A stretch of 64,000 nt of DNA from the NCBI GenBank assembly GCA_964439595.1, contig CAYTOK010000004.1:1-64000 (forward strand), given 5' to 3'. Position numbers and translations under genes: made by a program. This DNA is from CAIJXB01 sp964439595. GTDB lineage: Bacteria > Chlamydiota > Chlamydiia > Chlamydiales > Rhabdochlamydiaceae. Below the pieces are notes generated by a model. The model worked only from the letters and a program-made list of their open reading frames with translations. It had not been told where the DNA came from and searched no databases. Shown in pieces: positions 34,882 through 44,869 of this stretch (the stretch's first letter is position 1; each line of letters begins with the position of its first letter).

Positions 34882-35911
34882 CTTCTACCCTGCGTGTATT
34901 TTGAAAAATCACACGAGCTAGCTCATCTAAAAAGATCGCTATCTGCTCATCTTCCTTAGCAACAGGACCCACTGTATCAAAAGTAAAGTCACCCTTTTTT
35001 GCCGTAAGAGTCCTTACAACTAAATCTTGCCTTTCTATATAAGGAGCGTTAGTAACAGCTAAATACCTCCCAAAAGGGGGGGCACTTTCTAACCAAGCAA
35101 TAACCGTATCATCCGTTGTAGGACGAATCACAACACCGCCTTCTTTTTTCATAGGGACGCTAATAAAATGTACTTGAATACTATCTTTCATATCTTTAGG
35201 AACCTCAGGTCTTTCAAAGAGCACCCGGACCATAGCACTTTCCGTTTCTGCCTCTATCTTGAACGTCTGTCCTTGTAAAAAAACATTCCCCGTTTCTTTT
35301 TCCAGATTTACAGGACGCTGTCCAGTTAAAAAATATAGATGGGTAAAGCGCACTCCTTTTTTCCAGGCTTCAATAAGATAATCAAATCGCAAGCACATCC
35401 CAGGTAAAAGAGAGCCGTAAACGATAGCTCCCTCATAGGAAATAAAACTAGGCAATCTCGCTTCTATAAGCCCTAAATCTTGTAATAACGGCCGGATTTT
35501 AGGCTTTAGCTCTTCAAATCTATCTACCTGTTTTGTCCACCTCTCTCCCTGTCTTAAAAGATGGGACTGAGCCCAGTTATTTACCTCTAAAAGGGTCGTT
35601 TCTGGCTTTGTGATATCTTTCATACCAAGAAGATCTAAAACTTTAATTAATTTTGTTCTTGGTTTTTTATTTTCATCGAAAAAAGTATAAGAATACCCTT
35701 TATGGAGGACTGCGCTCTCTAGTGACTCTATAAGCCTTACAAGCTCTTCACTTGGCTCTTGACAACTCCGAGCTAAACCTAAGGCTTTTACATAGTCCCC
35801 TGCTTTCTCGTAAGCATAAATTGTCTGTAAGTTAGACTCCATGCATTTCCCGTGCAAATTTAAGCAGAAAATTATGACTACAAGCATAAAAAAAACTATT
35901 TTACCACTCAT
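34871..35911 (-). CDS. Hypothetical exported protein
   Basis: 346 residues with a signal-peptide-like N-terminus (hydrophobic 5-18, then NLHGKC). The body is mixed alpha/beta with no motif I recognise. It starts 13 nt after the YycJ-like gene on the same strand, so they are probably cotranscribed. A periplasmic location is likely. Its N-terminal third (AYEKAGDYVKALGLARSC) looks like a single TPR-type helix pair. Confidence 0.65.
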   Translation of the reverse strand: MSGKIVFFMLVVIIFCLNLHGKCMESNLQTIYAYEKAGDYVKALGLARSCQEPSEELVRLIESLESAVLHKGYSYTFFDENKKPRTKLIKVLDLLGMKDITKPETTLLEVNNWAQSHLLRQGERWTKQVDRFEELKPKIRPLLQDLGLIEARLPSFISYEGAIVYGSLLPGMCLRFDYLIEAWKKGVRFTHLYFLTGQRPVNLEKETGNVFLQGQTFKIEAETESAMVRVLFERPEVPKDMKDSIQVHFISVPMKKEGGVVIRPTTDDTVIAWLESAPPFGRYLAVTNAPYIERQDLVVRTLTAKKGDFTFDTVGPVAKEDEQIAIFLDELARVIFQNTRRVEAIQ

Positions 35912-35924
35912 AACAAATCCTTAT

Positions 35925-36734
35925 TTAAAAATAAACAGGCTGGCTAATTTCACTTTGAGAAGCGATAGAAATACTCACGGTTTTATTTTGACTCTCCAAA
36001 AGCTGCCTTACAATTTTAAGAGCTTGCGCTGGACTATTACATTCTGAAGATAGATGGGCTAAATAGACATGTTTCAACTGATCGTGGTGCACCATGGAGA
36101 GAATAGAAGCGGACTCTTCATTAGATAAGTGTCCTTGACGGCTCAAAACTCTTTGTTTATACACCATAGGACGTGACGAAGCGTGGACCATAGAAGGCTC
36201 ATGATTAGCTTCAAGATAGAGGTAGTCACACTCTTTTAACTGATGAGTAACAAGAGTTGAGACAAAGCCAAGATCGGCGCAAACGCCCACCTTAATACCC
36301 TCTAGTGAAAAGGTAAATGCTACAGGTTCTATAGCATCATGCTGCACACTAAAAGGGTGGATTTTTACATCTTTAAATTGAAAACTTTCTCCTGTAGAGA
36401 AAATTTTAAACTTCGGCATAAAGACAGCTCCGGCGGATTCAGTTTTAGGCTGCGCCTTAAGGATAAACTGGACAATAGCTTTAGCAGTTTCTTTATTGGC
36501 AAAAACAGGAATTCCCCACTTCCTACAAAGAGCAACAATCCCTCTAATATGGTCAATATGCTCATGGGTAATAAGAACGGCGTCTAGTTCCCCTACATGT
36601 ACCCCTATCTGTAATAACCTATCGGTTAAATCTTTTAAGGAGATCCCTGCATCAATGAGTATCTTCGCCTGAGGCGTGCCTATATAAATAGCATTACCTT
36701 TCGATCCAGAAGCAAGTGGACAAAATCCGATCAT
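35925..36734 (-). CDS. YycJ/WalJ-like metallo-beta-lactamase-fold hydrolase
   Basis: 269 residues from the ATG at 36734 (GGGG 5 nt upstream); an ATG at 36767 with a closely spaced GAGGAG is an alternative, as is the longest frame from 36803. The start MIGFCPLASGSKGNAIYI is the usual YycJ N-terminus, followed by ILIDAGISLKDL, metal motif THEHIDH, VCADLGFVS and YLEANHEP, and the HLSSEC tail. This family is widespread and thought to be a cytoplasmic exonuclease-like or cell-wall-linked enzyme; its exact reaction is not settled. Confidence 0.85.
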   Translation of the reverse strand: MIGFCPLASGSKGNAIYIGTPQAKILIDAGISLKDLTDRLLQIGVHVGELDAVLITHEHIDHIRGIVALCRKWGIPVFANKETAKAIVQFILKAQPKTESAGAVFMPKFKIFSTGESFQFKDVKIHPFSVQHDAIEPVAFTFSLEGIKVGVCADLGFVSTLVTHQLKECDYLYLEANHEPSMVHASSRPMVYKQRVLSRQGHLSNEESASILSMVHHDQLKHVYLAHLSSECNSPAQALKIVRQLLESQNKTVSISIASQSEISQPVYF

Positions 36735-36965
36735 ACATTCCCCATAAAAAGGGACTATTTTTATCATCTCTCCTCTCTGAAAGCAAGCTATTTTTGCTTT
36801 CAAAAAACGAGTCTAATAAGATCTTATTTATACATGGCAATACTAACCTCGAAATGACATTTCCGATAGTACTTTTACAAAAGCATAGACAATTTTAAAA
36901 AAATATGCATTCTCTAAATTAAAAACAAATATTTTAATTCCCCTCTAAGTAAGGTAAAGAAAGCC

Positions 36966-39332
36966 ATGCATGCAGAGCCTACCTCCGTTAAGAGCCCTTT
37001 TCATACAGTAGTAACTGACACACAATCCCTATCGCCAACCGAAAAAAAAGTAGGCCAAGTCTTTTTACAAATTTCAAAATTAGAAAAGATTACAGATACT
37101 ATACAAGAATGGGGCTGCTTTTTATTAACAGTCTTAGACACGTATAAATATCCTATTATTATGAGTATTGCAACCATTGCTATTAGTGCATTTTGTCCAC
37201 CTCTAGGCTTTACCATCGGAGGCGTTGGCCTAACAATAGGCCTTGGAGGCCTTGGAGGAGCCCTGGTGGGTTATGCTGCTGATACAGCTTCAGGCGCCAT
37301 AAAAGATCAGATTTCAGGCACTACAACACAGGAAAAACCTTCCATTTGGCTTTCTAAACGATTAGATGTCGCGCTACAAGAAATTGGAGAAAAAGCAACC
37401 CCTTTGCAAGCTGCTGCAAAAATAGGATCTTACTACGAAGTAAAAAGACTTCTTGAAACACCCGAGGGCTTTGCTTCTATTAATAGCCCCGCAGTAAAAG
37501 GAAAAACTCCCCTCCAATTTGCCATAGAGTCAGGAAGAACAGCTCTTATCAAGCTTTTACTAGAAAGTGGTGCTGATATAAATGCAGCCTTTCAAACTGC
37601 CGTAGATTCTGGCAACCCAGAAATAGTACATCTTGTTTTAGACAATAATCCCCCTCCTTCCGTACTAGTTATTGCAACAGCCGTGAAGGATTTCACCCTC
37701 CCTACCCCTACCAGATTAGAAAATATGGGACTGAGAGAATCACCCCATGTAAAAATAGAAGCTATGCTAGAGGAAGCGTTATTTTCAGACGCTTCTATTA
37801 CGGAATTAGTGGAAGGGGGTATGGAGACTATTGATACAGTACTAACTGCCACTCCAAAAAACCACAGCCACCTTCTAAATGCGTGTTTAGTAAAAGCCAT
37901 GCGCACTAACAATCTAGACCTCTCTATAAAAATCACTACACTCCAAAGTAAAGATAGCGGAAATCGTGTTACCCACTCCAAATACAGCCTAAAACTAATT
38001 GACCCAAAAAAGTATCCACAAGATGATGATTTACTTAAGGCTATCAATAAAGCACCAAACAACAAAAAGATACTAAAAGACCTCACTCAGGTAGTTAAAT
38101 CAGGCGATTTTACAGGCTTTAAAACAGAAATTAGAACAGGTCAAGCAGAGGGGCTCCAATTTCTAGAACACGAATTAACAAGCCTTATCAAGGCTTGCCT
38201 TAGCTGCACTATCTTCGAAGAAAAAACGATTACAATGGATGAAAAAATCAACTTCATTCAATTCCTCATTTTCAAAGGACTCGCTGATGAATCCATTGAT
38301 ATAAGTCAAGCCGACCATATGCTCATCAACTTATATAAACACACCCAACAAGATACTCCACTGCTACAACAAGTAGATTTCCAAAAAATTTGTAAAACTG
38401 TTCTTGGAATGAACTTCAGCTCTGCTATTAAAAGCGTGCAAGGCGAACTCACAGGAATGCTCATAAACAGTAAAGGCCCCAACATTCCCGGTGCTATTGG
38501 AGTGATTGTGCATTTTGAAGGTTCAGAAACAACAAAAGCCATGGCACAGGAAACGCCAGATGAAATTGCCGCTTATCAAAAGGCTCTACAAGAAGAAAAA
38601 GAAAGACTTCTTGTCTATGCTAAAGCATTTGGAAATCCCCAAGAAATTCAAGTAGAATATGATGAACAAACAAAAGCAGACCAAAAAGTATCTATCCAAA
38701 AAGAAAAAGCAGGCAAAGCTTCTTCTATAGAAATAGAAGTATTACCTGATGCTATAAAGCCTCTAGCTCCATCCCCATCCGAAAAAGAAATTCGTATGCA
38801 AGGACTTATAGCTTTTGCTAGAGCAGGAGATAAAACAGCTTTTTCCAAAGAAGAACTACAGGGGCTAAGCCGTGACGAATGGATAGCCCTCACAAATGCA
38901 GCTATGGAAGCCACTAATGATCTAGATAAAGCTAAAGAAAAAGCGCTTTTTATATATCTCGTAAACCAAGGAAAACAAACTAAAATCTTTGACCAAATAG
39001 ATGTTAACGATTTCATTAGAAAATCACTAGAAGCAGGCTTTACAAGAGCCGATTTTCAAGAGCTTTGCGAAGATCTCCTCGAGGAAATCATGGGTGATGC
39101 TGCTGTAGAGATTTATGATCTAGTGCAAAACAACCAGATCCGTGAAGCTGTCACCAAGATTATTCAATTCCCCGGCACTACAACAGATCCCAAACTTAAC
39201 CAAATTGAGAGAAATGCCCTCCTTGATTACGCTAAGGCAATTCCGGGCATGGATGAACTAGTTAGAAAAGAGTATGACAGGCAAACCAAAACTCCTCCAA
39301 GTAGCGGAGAATCTTTTTGGCCTTTTTCCTAA
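36966..39332 (+). CDS. Membrane-anchored ankyrin-repeat protein
   Basis: 788 residues. Residues about 50-110 hold two hydrophobic segments, one very Gly-rich (GGVGLTIGLGGLGGALVG). Ankyrin units follow at about 145-235 (TPLQAAAKIGSYYEVKRLL, GKTPLQFAIESGRTALIKLL, then a partial third). The remaining 550 residues are helical and charged without a motif I know. Ankyrin proteins of intracellular bacteria are often host-directed effectors; the hydrophobic pair would allow insertion into a host membrane. The start at 36966 has AAGGTAAAG just upstream. Confidence 0.8.
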   Translation: MHAEPTSVKSPFHTVVTDTQSLSPTEKKVGQVFLQISKLEKITDTIQEWGCFLLTVLDTYKYPIIMSIATIAISAFCPPLGFTIGGVGLTIGLGGLGGALVGYAADTASGAIKDQISGTTTQEKPSIWLSKRLDVALQEIGEKATPLQAAAKIGSYYEVKRLLETPEGFASINSPAVKGKTPLQFAIESGRTALIKLLLESGADINAAFQTAVDSGNPEIVHLVLDNNPPPSVLVIATAVKDFTLPTPTRLENMGLRESPHVKIEAMLEEALFSDASITELVEGGMETIDTVLTATPKNHSHLLNACLVKAMRTNNLDLSIKITTLQSKDSGNRVTHSKYSLKLIDPKKYPQDDDLLKAINKAPNNKKILKDLTQVVKSGDFTGFKTEIRTGQAEGLQFLEHELTSLIKACLSCTIFEEKTITMDEKINFIQFLIFKGLADESIDISQADHMLINLYKHTQQDTPLLQQVDFQKICKTVLGMNFSSAIKSVQGELTGMLINSKGPNIPGAIGVIVHFEGSETTKAMAQETPDEIAAYQKALQEEKERLLVYAKAFGNPQEIQVEYDEQTKADQKVSIQKEKAGKASSIEIEVLPDAIKPLAPSPSEKEIRMQGLIAFARAGDKTAFSKEELQGLSRDEWIALTNAAMEATNDLDKAKEKALFIYLVNQGKQTKIFDQIDVNDFIRKSLEAGFTRADFQELCEDLLEEIMGDAAVEIYDLVQNNQIREAVTKIIQFPGTTTDPKLNQIERNALLDYAKAIPGMDELVRKEYDRQTKTPPSSGESFWPFS

Positions 39333-39339
39333 AAAGGCC
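39319..39339. terminator. Hairpin over the stops of two convergent genes
   Basis: GGCCTTTTT-CCT-AAAAAGGCC, a 9-bp stem with a 3-nt loop that contains the stop codons of both flanking genes. No T run outside the stem, so it is a possible rather than certain terminator. Confidence 0.4.
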
Positions 39340-40252
39340 TTCCACTAGGAAATAAGTCGTAAGGAAATGCCTTCATTAACTTATCAAGATCACACTTTGG
39401 CATGGGCTCGCCTCCCATCTCAAGAGCTTCTTCTATAGTAAGAGCATATTTAAAGTCTGGTCTACCCGTACCTGCATAATAATCTGCATATTTAAAAAGA
39501 GGTTCAGAGTCATTAACCTTTAAATAACGGGCGGGAACCCCAAAAGCCTCCGCTACAATAAGAGCATGCATAGAAGTCGCTATAACAAGCTTTGCATCTA
39601 ATATCTGACGAATGATCTCGTCCCAATCTTCTTTGGCTGAAATAACATGAGGATTTCCTATAAAGAACCCTTCATGATCACAGTGAGGAATAACAATATA
39701 CTCTAAAGAAGGATTTTTCTTCTTTTTAAATTCAGGAAAAAGCCTAGGAAGAAGGAGCGCAGGATCGCCATAAATGGGAGGGCAATCTATATCCATATCA
39801 AGTAAAAAGCGTCTTGTAAGGGGCCCTCTTACAGCTCTTACATCAAGGTTTGTAAAACGATATATTTCCTTGTCAGTATCATCTAAATGTTTTCCGTTAA
39901 TGCCAGAGCCCCAAATAACATCTCCTTCTTCAGCCATATGGATGATAGAGCCTATAGCTAAAAGCTTCTTTTTGCCACAGTCCCTTAAAAGGCAGTTACT
40001 AAATGTGGTAATAAGGGGATGCCCCACTACTTTTTCTACAATCTTTTCAGAAAGAGCATCTCCAAAATTAGTAAAATCATGATGGACCCTAGGTTCCCAA
40101 TAATAGAGAGGAAGCCCTCTTCCTGAAACAGGTACATGTATCGGAGAAGAAGAAAATATAGTATACCGTAAAACAACTACAGCACTTACTACTAAAAAAG
40201 AAGATAAACTAATTACCCAACCAATCCGTTTCATATAAAGCCCATCCATCAT
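39329..40252 (-). CDS. Membrane-anchored polysaccharide pyruvyltransferase-family protein
   Basis: 307 residues. One N-terminal hydrophobic anchor (about residues 11-32) precedes a domain with FTNFGDALSEKIVEKV, the typical first motif of the pyruvyltransferase family, then LAIGSIIHMAEEGDVIWGSGIN, VRGPLTRRFL, YGDPALLLPRLFP and ATSMHALIVAEAFGVPA. These motifs appear in the expected order. Members add ketal-linked pyruvate to sugars or act as related transferases, so a role in surface glycan modification is likely. An ATG at 40234 is an alternative start. It lies 6 nt after the LysE-type gene. Confidence 0.8.
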   Translation of the reverse strand: MMDGLYMKRIGWVISLSSFLVVSAVVVLRYTIFSSSPIHVPVSGRGLPLYYWEPRVHHDFTNFGDALSEKIVEKVVGHPLITTFSNCLLRDCGKKKLLAIGSIIHMAEEGDVIWGSGINGKHLDDTDKEIYRFTNLDVRAVRGPLTRRFLLDMDIDCPPIYGDPALLLPRLFPEFKKKKNPSLEYIVIPHCDHEGFFIGNPHVISAKEDWDEIIRQILDAKLVIATSMHALIVAEAFGVPARYLKVNDSEPLFKYADYYAGTGRPDFKYALTIEEALEMGGEPMPKCDLDKLMKAFPYDLFPSGRPF

Positions 40253-40258
40253 AAAAAA

Positions 40259-40882
40259 TTAATCACAAAAAAAAGCGAAAGCCATCACTATCCACATAAC
40301 ACACCCAACACCTATATCTAACTTCCTAGCAGCATTAGGAAGGCTTAATACTGGCAGCAGTAGCCTGCTTCCATAACTAAGCCCAAAAAACCATAAAGAA
40401 GAAGCTAAAATAGCTCCATAAAGATACAAAGTTCTATGAGGCGCTTCAAGTCCTGCCCCGATAGAACCCAGAATCACTACGGTGTCTAAGTATGCCTTAG
40501 GATTCAAAAAAATAAAAGCAAGCAGGGATGAGAAAATTTTTATTAAAGAGGTCTTCTTAAGGGTTTTTGTATCTGCTAAAGAAGTGTTTAACTTATTTGA
40601 AAAAAACAGCAGATAAAATCCATAAGCAAAAAGAAAACAAATCCCCGCCCATTTCACCAAAGAATGTATAAAAGAAGTTACTGTAAATAAATCCCCTAAT
40701 CCTAAAACACCTAAAGTAATTAAAAAAGCATCAGCTAAAGAGCTTACAAAGGCTATCATAAACACACATCTTCCCTTCGCGCACTGCCTTAAAATAAAAG
40801 CGTTTTGAGGCCCTATGGCGGCAAGCAACCCTAAAGACACCAAAAAACCTTGAAAAAAGAAACAAGAAAGAAAAAAGGTCAA
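40259..40882 (-). CDS. LysE/ArgO-type amino-acid exporter
   Basis: 207 residues with six hydrophobic helices. GLLAAIGPQNAFILRQ near the N-terminus and a FLNPKAYLDTVVILGSIG segment near residue 120 are typical of the LysE/ArgO group (basic amino-acid export). Its start overlaps the stop of the APC transporter by 4 nt, so exporter and transporter are probably made together. The substrate could be Arg, Lys or an analogue. Confidence 0.88.
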   Translation of the reverse strand: MTFFLSCFFFQGFLVSLGLLAAIGPQNAFILRQCAKGRCVFMIAFVSSLADAFLITLGVLGLGDLFTVTSFIHSLVKWAGICFLFAYGFYLLFFSNKLNTSLADTKTLKKTSLIKIFSSLLAFIFLNPKAYLDTVVILGSIGAGLEAPHRTLYLYGAILASSLWFFGLSYGSRLLLPVLSLPNAARKLDIGVGCVMWIVMAFAFFCD

Positions 40883-42291
40883 GAGATCTCTTCCTCTTGG
40901 GGTTTAGACCAAGAAGGCTTTTTAAAGCATAAAATAATCCTTGGAGCAAAGCAAAAAAGCAAGGCACATATAACCAGAAAACCAATATACAAAAATTGAT
41001 TGCCCGTTTGAATTTGTGCAGGAGGGAAAAATCCGATAAAAAATGTAGTAATCGAGCCAAGAAGCCCAAGTCCTGCAACAACCCACATGCCGATAATTCC
41101 TCCCGGGATACTATAAGCTCTTTTCACATCTGGACGTTTATAACGCAGCTTAATCGCTGCTGCAAACATGAGAATATACATAAGAAGATACAGCTGCACA
41201 GCCATTACATTTAAAATCCAATAAGCGCTACTTACTGTAGGCATTACTAAAAAAAGAAATGACATAACTGTAACGATAATGGCTTGAATAACTAAAAGAG
41301 TAACAGGCATGCCCCGTTTATTTAGCTTTCGAAAAATGGGAGGCAAATCCCCACTTTGAGCAGCAGCTAGTAGTCCTGTACTAGGACCGGCAATCCAGGT
41401 GCTAAGTGTACCAAAAGCTCCAAAACCAAGAAAAACCGCGATAACAGGAGTAAGCCAGCTTAGGTTATAAGCATTAACAAATACAGAAAAGGCCTGTAAA
41501 GAACCTGCTACTAGATTAATCTGCTCTTGAGGGATCACTATGGCAATAGATAAAACACCCAAAATATAAAGCCCTAAAATAAGGATGGCAGAAAGTAAAA
41601 TAGCTCTAGGATAATTTTTTTGTGGATTTTGCACATTTTTAGCATGCACTCCAGACATCTCCAATCCGCCAAGAGCCATAAGAACTCCGGAAAAAAGCAC
41701 AAGTTGATGGGGAGAGCTCATATCAGGAATTAAGCTAGTAAAATTACACTCAATCTGTAGAGGGCTCCCAGAAAGCCACCAAATGGCAGCAAGGACAATA
41801 ATAAATCCACCGGGGAGGATTGTCCCCAAGATGACACCTAAAGTACTAATCCAACCAGAGGCTCGCATGCCTACTAAATTTGCTAGAGTTGTAAGCCAAA
41901 AAACACCTATAACAACACAAAGAGCATATAAAGTATTTTGCGCCAAACTAGGATCTATTACATACGCAATGGTTCCTGCAATAAAAGAAAGTAACGTCGG
42001 ATAGTAAACCACATTTTCAAGCCAGAGAAGCCAAATAGCTAAAAAGCCCACACGATGACCAAAAGCTGCCTTCACCCAAGCAAAAACTCCCCCTTCCTTT
42101 GGCCATCCAGTAGCTAGTTCCGCAGAAACCATAGAAACGGGAATAAAAAAGAAAAGAGCCGATAAAGCAAAGAAAAATAAGGAAGCAAAGCCATACTCTG
42201 CGATGGTCGGCCAATTACGAACGCTACTTACAGCAGCCACGTTAATCATAGCAAGGGTAAAAACACTAAGGGCTCTGGGTGTTCTAGACAT
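40879..42291 (-). CDS. APC-family amino-acid transporter (GadC/XasA-like)
   Basis: 470 residues with about twelve membrane helices. The first helix region INVAAVSSVRNWPTIAEYGF and WPKEGGVFAWVKAAFG match the glutamate/GABA or arginine/agmatine antiporter branch of the APC superfamily rather than simple permeases; PSTGLLAAAQSGDLPP is also typical. Chlamydiae depend on such exchangers to draw amino acids from the host. First gene of an operon with the LysE-type exporter and the pyruvyltransferase-family gene. Substrate unknown. Confidence 0.88.
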   Translation of the reverse strand: MSRTPRALSVFTLAMINVAAVSSVRNWPTIAEYGFASLFFFALSALFFFIPVSMVSAELATGWPKEGGVFAWVKAAFGHRVGFLAIWLLWLENVVYYPTLLSFIAGTIAYVIDPSLAQNTLYALCVVIGVFWLTTLANLVGMRASGWISTLGVILGTILPGGFIIVLAAIWWLSGSPLQIECNFTSLIPDMSSPHQLVLFSGVLMALGGLEMSGVHAKNVQNPQKNYPRAILLSAILILGLYILGVLSIAIVIPQEQINLVAGSLQAFSVFVNAYNLSWLTPVIAVFLGFGAFGTLSTWIAGPSTGLLAAAQSGDLPPIFRKLNKRGMPVTLLVIQAIIVTVMSFLFLVMPTVSSAYWILNVMAVQLYLLMYILMFAAAIKLRYKRPDVKRAYSIPGGIIGMWVVAGLGLLGSITTFFIGFFPPAQIQTGNQFLYIGFLVICALLFCFAPRIILCFKKPSWSKPQEEEIS

Positions 42292-42478
42292 AAATCTCTC
42301 AATGGAAAATAAAGAATTAAACTGTAAACAATACTAAAGAATCTCTGCTTTTTAATCAAACTTTCCCCTAGAAAAAAGCTAGAAAGAAAAAAATAGTGAA
42401 TTTTTTTTTAAATCTATTGACATAAAAATATAAATGCTGTTTTTAAGATATATAAACAACGATATAACGGAGGATACC

Positions 42479-42835
42479 ATGTTATATTCACAAGAAGAAA
42501 TTCTAATAGAACTAGGAATAACGATAGACCAGTTATTAGAAAATGCAAATATCCTCAAACAAAAGGATCTGCTGCTTTTAGAGGAAGATGAAATTGACAT
42601 GCTCTATAAAACACAAGAAAGCCTATCAGAAAAATTTATGCACACAAAACAGCTCGTCGAAAGTAAAAATAAAAATAGAGAAGCATCTTGGAAAAAAAAG
42701 TTAGAGGAGCTCGTTGCAATAGACCCCTCTCTTGCTAGCCACTTATCTGAAAAAGCTTTCGCAAACTGCAAACCGCGTATTGGAAGAAATCGCAAAAAAT
42801 CAAAAATGGGCCAATTTGCGTATTGCCAGTTCTAA
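42479..42835 (+). CDS. Small hypothetical protein
   Basis: 118 residues from the ATG at 42479, chosen for the strong GGAGG 5 nt upstream. Acidic and helical in the first 60 residues, with LGITIDQLLENANIL and LLEEDEIDMLY, then a basic tail (GRNRKKSKMG). No family recognised. Its 3' end overlaps the convergent E1 gene by 36 nt. Confidence 0.6.
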   Translation: MLYSQEEILIELGITIDQLLENANILKQKDLLLLEEDEIDMLYKTQESLSEKFMHTKQLVESKNKNREASWKKKLEELVAIDPSLASHLSEKAFANCKPRIGRNRKKSKMGQFAYCQF

Positions 42836-44866
42836 ATCGGCAATCTGCGGTAAAACAGCATCCTCTAAGCTCTTGCAATAGGGAACAACACAGTTTTTTC
42901 CTGTTACCCTCACAATGGGGGCATCTAAATAAGGAAAAACCTCTTCTACAAGACGGGCTGCAATTTCAGCGCCAAATCCTGCGTTTGAAGGCGCCTCATG
43001 AGCAATTAAACACTTCCCGGTTTTCTTAACAGAAAGATTTACCGTTTCCATATCTAAAGGAACTATAGTTCTAAGATCAATAACTTCTACAGAAATCCCT
43101 TCTTGAGATAGCTTATCTGCAACTTGTGCAGCCATAAATACCAACATACCCCAAGCCACTACCGTCACATGATTCCCTTCTCTGACAACCTCGGCCTTCC
43201 CCAAAGCAACAATAGCATCCTTACCAGGCTCTTTCCTAGCGCAAAAAACCCGTTGTCTATAAAGGGCTTTATGTTCTAAAAAAATAACAGGATTAGGATC
43301 TTTAATAGCTGCTTTAAGCAACTTCTTGGCGTCTGCTGCATGACTTGGAATAACCACTTTTAATCCGGGACAGTGAGCTAAAAAGGCTTCAATACTTTGA
43401 GAGTGGTAAGGACCACCTTGAATGTAACCTCCATAGGGCATACGTATTACAACAGGACAGCTCCACTCTCCATTAGATCGATAATATATGCTTGCTAATT
43501 CATTGAAAAGCTGGTTTACACCAGTCCAAAAATAATCTGCAAACTGCACTTCTGCAACGCATTTAATTCCGGTAAAAGCAAGGCCTATAGCAAGGCCTAT
43601 GATCGTGGATTCTGCAAGAGGGCTATTAAAGCAACGGTCCTTGCCAAATAAATCTGTTAAATGGCGAGTCACGCCAAAGACTCCTCCCTTCCCTCCTGCC
43701 ACATCTTGTCCGAATACCACAAGAGATGGATCTTCAGCCATAGCTTCTTCTAACCCATGATTTAAAGCATCTACAATCACTACCGCGTCTTCTCCACCAA
43801 GAGAAGGTCCTTCTTCTTCTTGAAAACTAGGAGCTTTTTGAAATACTTTTGTATCTGCAGAAGCTACGCTTGGAAAAGGTGTTGCATCTGCCACTTCAGC
43901 AGCTCTTTCTATGGCAGCAAAACAACTTCTTTTTAAAGATTCGATCTCTTCTTCTGTTACAATACCCTTAGCTAAAACTAGCCTTTCCATCCTAGGAATA
44001 GGATCCTTTTCCTTATCTTGTAAAACAACATCTTCCGGCTTATATTTAGTAGGATCATCACTGCTACTATGAGCCCCAATACGAGGCACTTTCGCAACAA
44101 TCAGACTAGGACCTAAATCTAAACGTCCTTTCTCTACACTTTTTTGCACCGCAAAAAGCATGGACTCATAATCACATCCATCCACTTCGTGAACAGTTAA
44201 TCCTGTGTATCCACGCGCCATCAAAGCGCTGCTCCCTCCTGCTGTTTGCTCTTTTACGGGAACGGAAATAGCCCATCCATTATCCTGTATTACAAACAAA
44301 ACATTTAATTCATGTACGCAAGCGAAATTGAGAGCCTCATGAAAATCCCCCTGAGAAGTAGCTCCATCTCCAGCAGAGACATAGACTACATCTTTCTTGC
44401 CAGCTATCTTTAACCCCTTTGCCACCCCAACAGCTTGTAGAAATTGTGACCCCACACAGCTAGATTGCACAGGAATATTTAAAGTCTTATCAGAAAAGTG
44501 CTCTGGCATCATTCTTCCCCCTGAATGATGAGGGACATCTCTAGCCAAAAAAGAACCTAATAAATCAGAAAGCCCGCACCCGATCCCAATAGCAAAAGCT
44601 CTGTCTCTATAGTAAGGTAGAGCCCAGTCTCTTCCTGGGATCATCTCTACTGCACAAACAGCACCAACCATTTCGTGACCTATAACCGATAAATGAAAAG
44701 TCCCGCCCTTATTTTGCCTTACTAATTTAGACATCTTTTCATCAGCTAAACGGGTTAGGTACATCACTTCAAGAGTTTTTAACGCCTTTTCTTTAGAAAA
44801 GCTCGCTTTTTCTCTTATGTTTTCTAAAATAAGTACTGCCTCTGGGGGTGCTAAGGAATCTTTCAT
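42800..44866 (-). CDS. 2-oxo acid dehydrogenase E1, alpha and beta subunits fused
   Basis: 688 residues. The first half is E1 alpha: GGTFHLSVIGHEMVGA, HHSGGRMMPEH, and the thiamine-diphosphate motif GDGATSQGDFHEAL with the Asn in QDNGWAISV, plus HSSSDDPTKY. From about residue 360 it is E1 beta: VFGQDVAGGKGGVFGVT, NSPLAESTIIGLAIG, PYGGYIQGGPYHSQS and IDLRTIVPLD. Such fusions are known in Chlamydiae and Bacteroidetes and are usually annotated as branched-chain (2-oxoisovalerate) type; pyruvate is an alternative substrate. E2 and E3 are not in the window. It starts 3 nt after UPF0158, so the two share an operon. Confidence 0.92.
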   Translation of the reverse strand: MKDSLAPPEAVLILENIREKASFSKEKALKTLEVMYLTRLADEKMSKLVRQNKGGTFHLSVIGHEMVGAVCAVEMIPGRDWALPYYRDRAFAIGIGCGLSDLLGSFLARDVPHHSGGRMMPEHFSDKTLNIPVQSSCVGSQFLQAVGVAKGLKIAGKKDVVYVSAGDGATSQGDFHEALNFACVHELNVLFVIQDNGWAISVPVKEQTAGGSSALMARGYTGLTVHEVDGCDYESMLFAVQKSVEKGRLDLGPSLIVAKVPRIGAHSSSDDPTKYKPEDVVLQDKEKDPIPRMERLVLAKGIVTEEEIESLKRSCFAAIERAAEVADATPFPSVASADTKVFQKAPSFQEEEGPSLGGEDAVVIVDALNHGLEEAMAEDPSLVVFGQDVAGGKGGVFGVTRHLTDLFGKDRCFNSPLAESTIIGLAIGLAFTGIKCVAEVQFADYFWTGVNQLFNELASIYYRSNGEWSCPVVIRMPYGGYIQGGPYHSQSIEAFLAHCPGLKVVIPSHAADAKKLLKAAIKDPNPVIFLEHKALYRQRVFCARKEPGKDAIVALGKAEVVREGNHVTVVAWGMLVFMAAQVADKLSQEGISVEVIDLRTIVPLDMETVNLSVKKTGKCLIAHEAPSNAGFGAEIAARLVEEVFPYLDAPIVRVTGKNCVVPYCKSLEDAVLPQIADLELAIRKLAHF

Positions 44867-44869
44867 AGG

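Noticed and set aside
37592..38086. 164-codon minus-strand ORF inside the ankyrin gene
   Set aside because: Antisense to a convincing long gene; no ribosome site and composition follows the reverse frame of the real gene.
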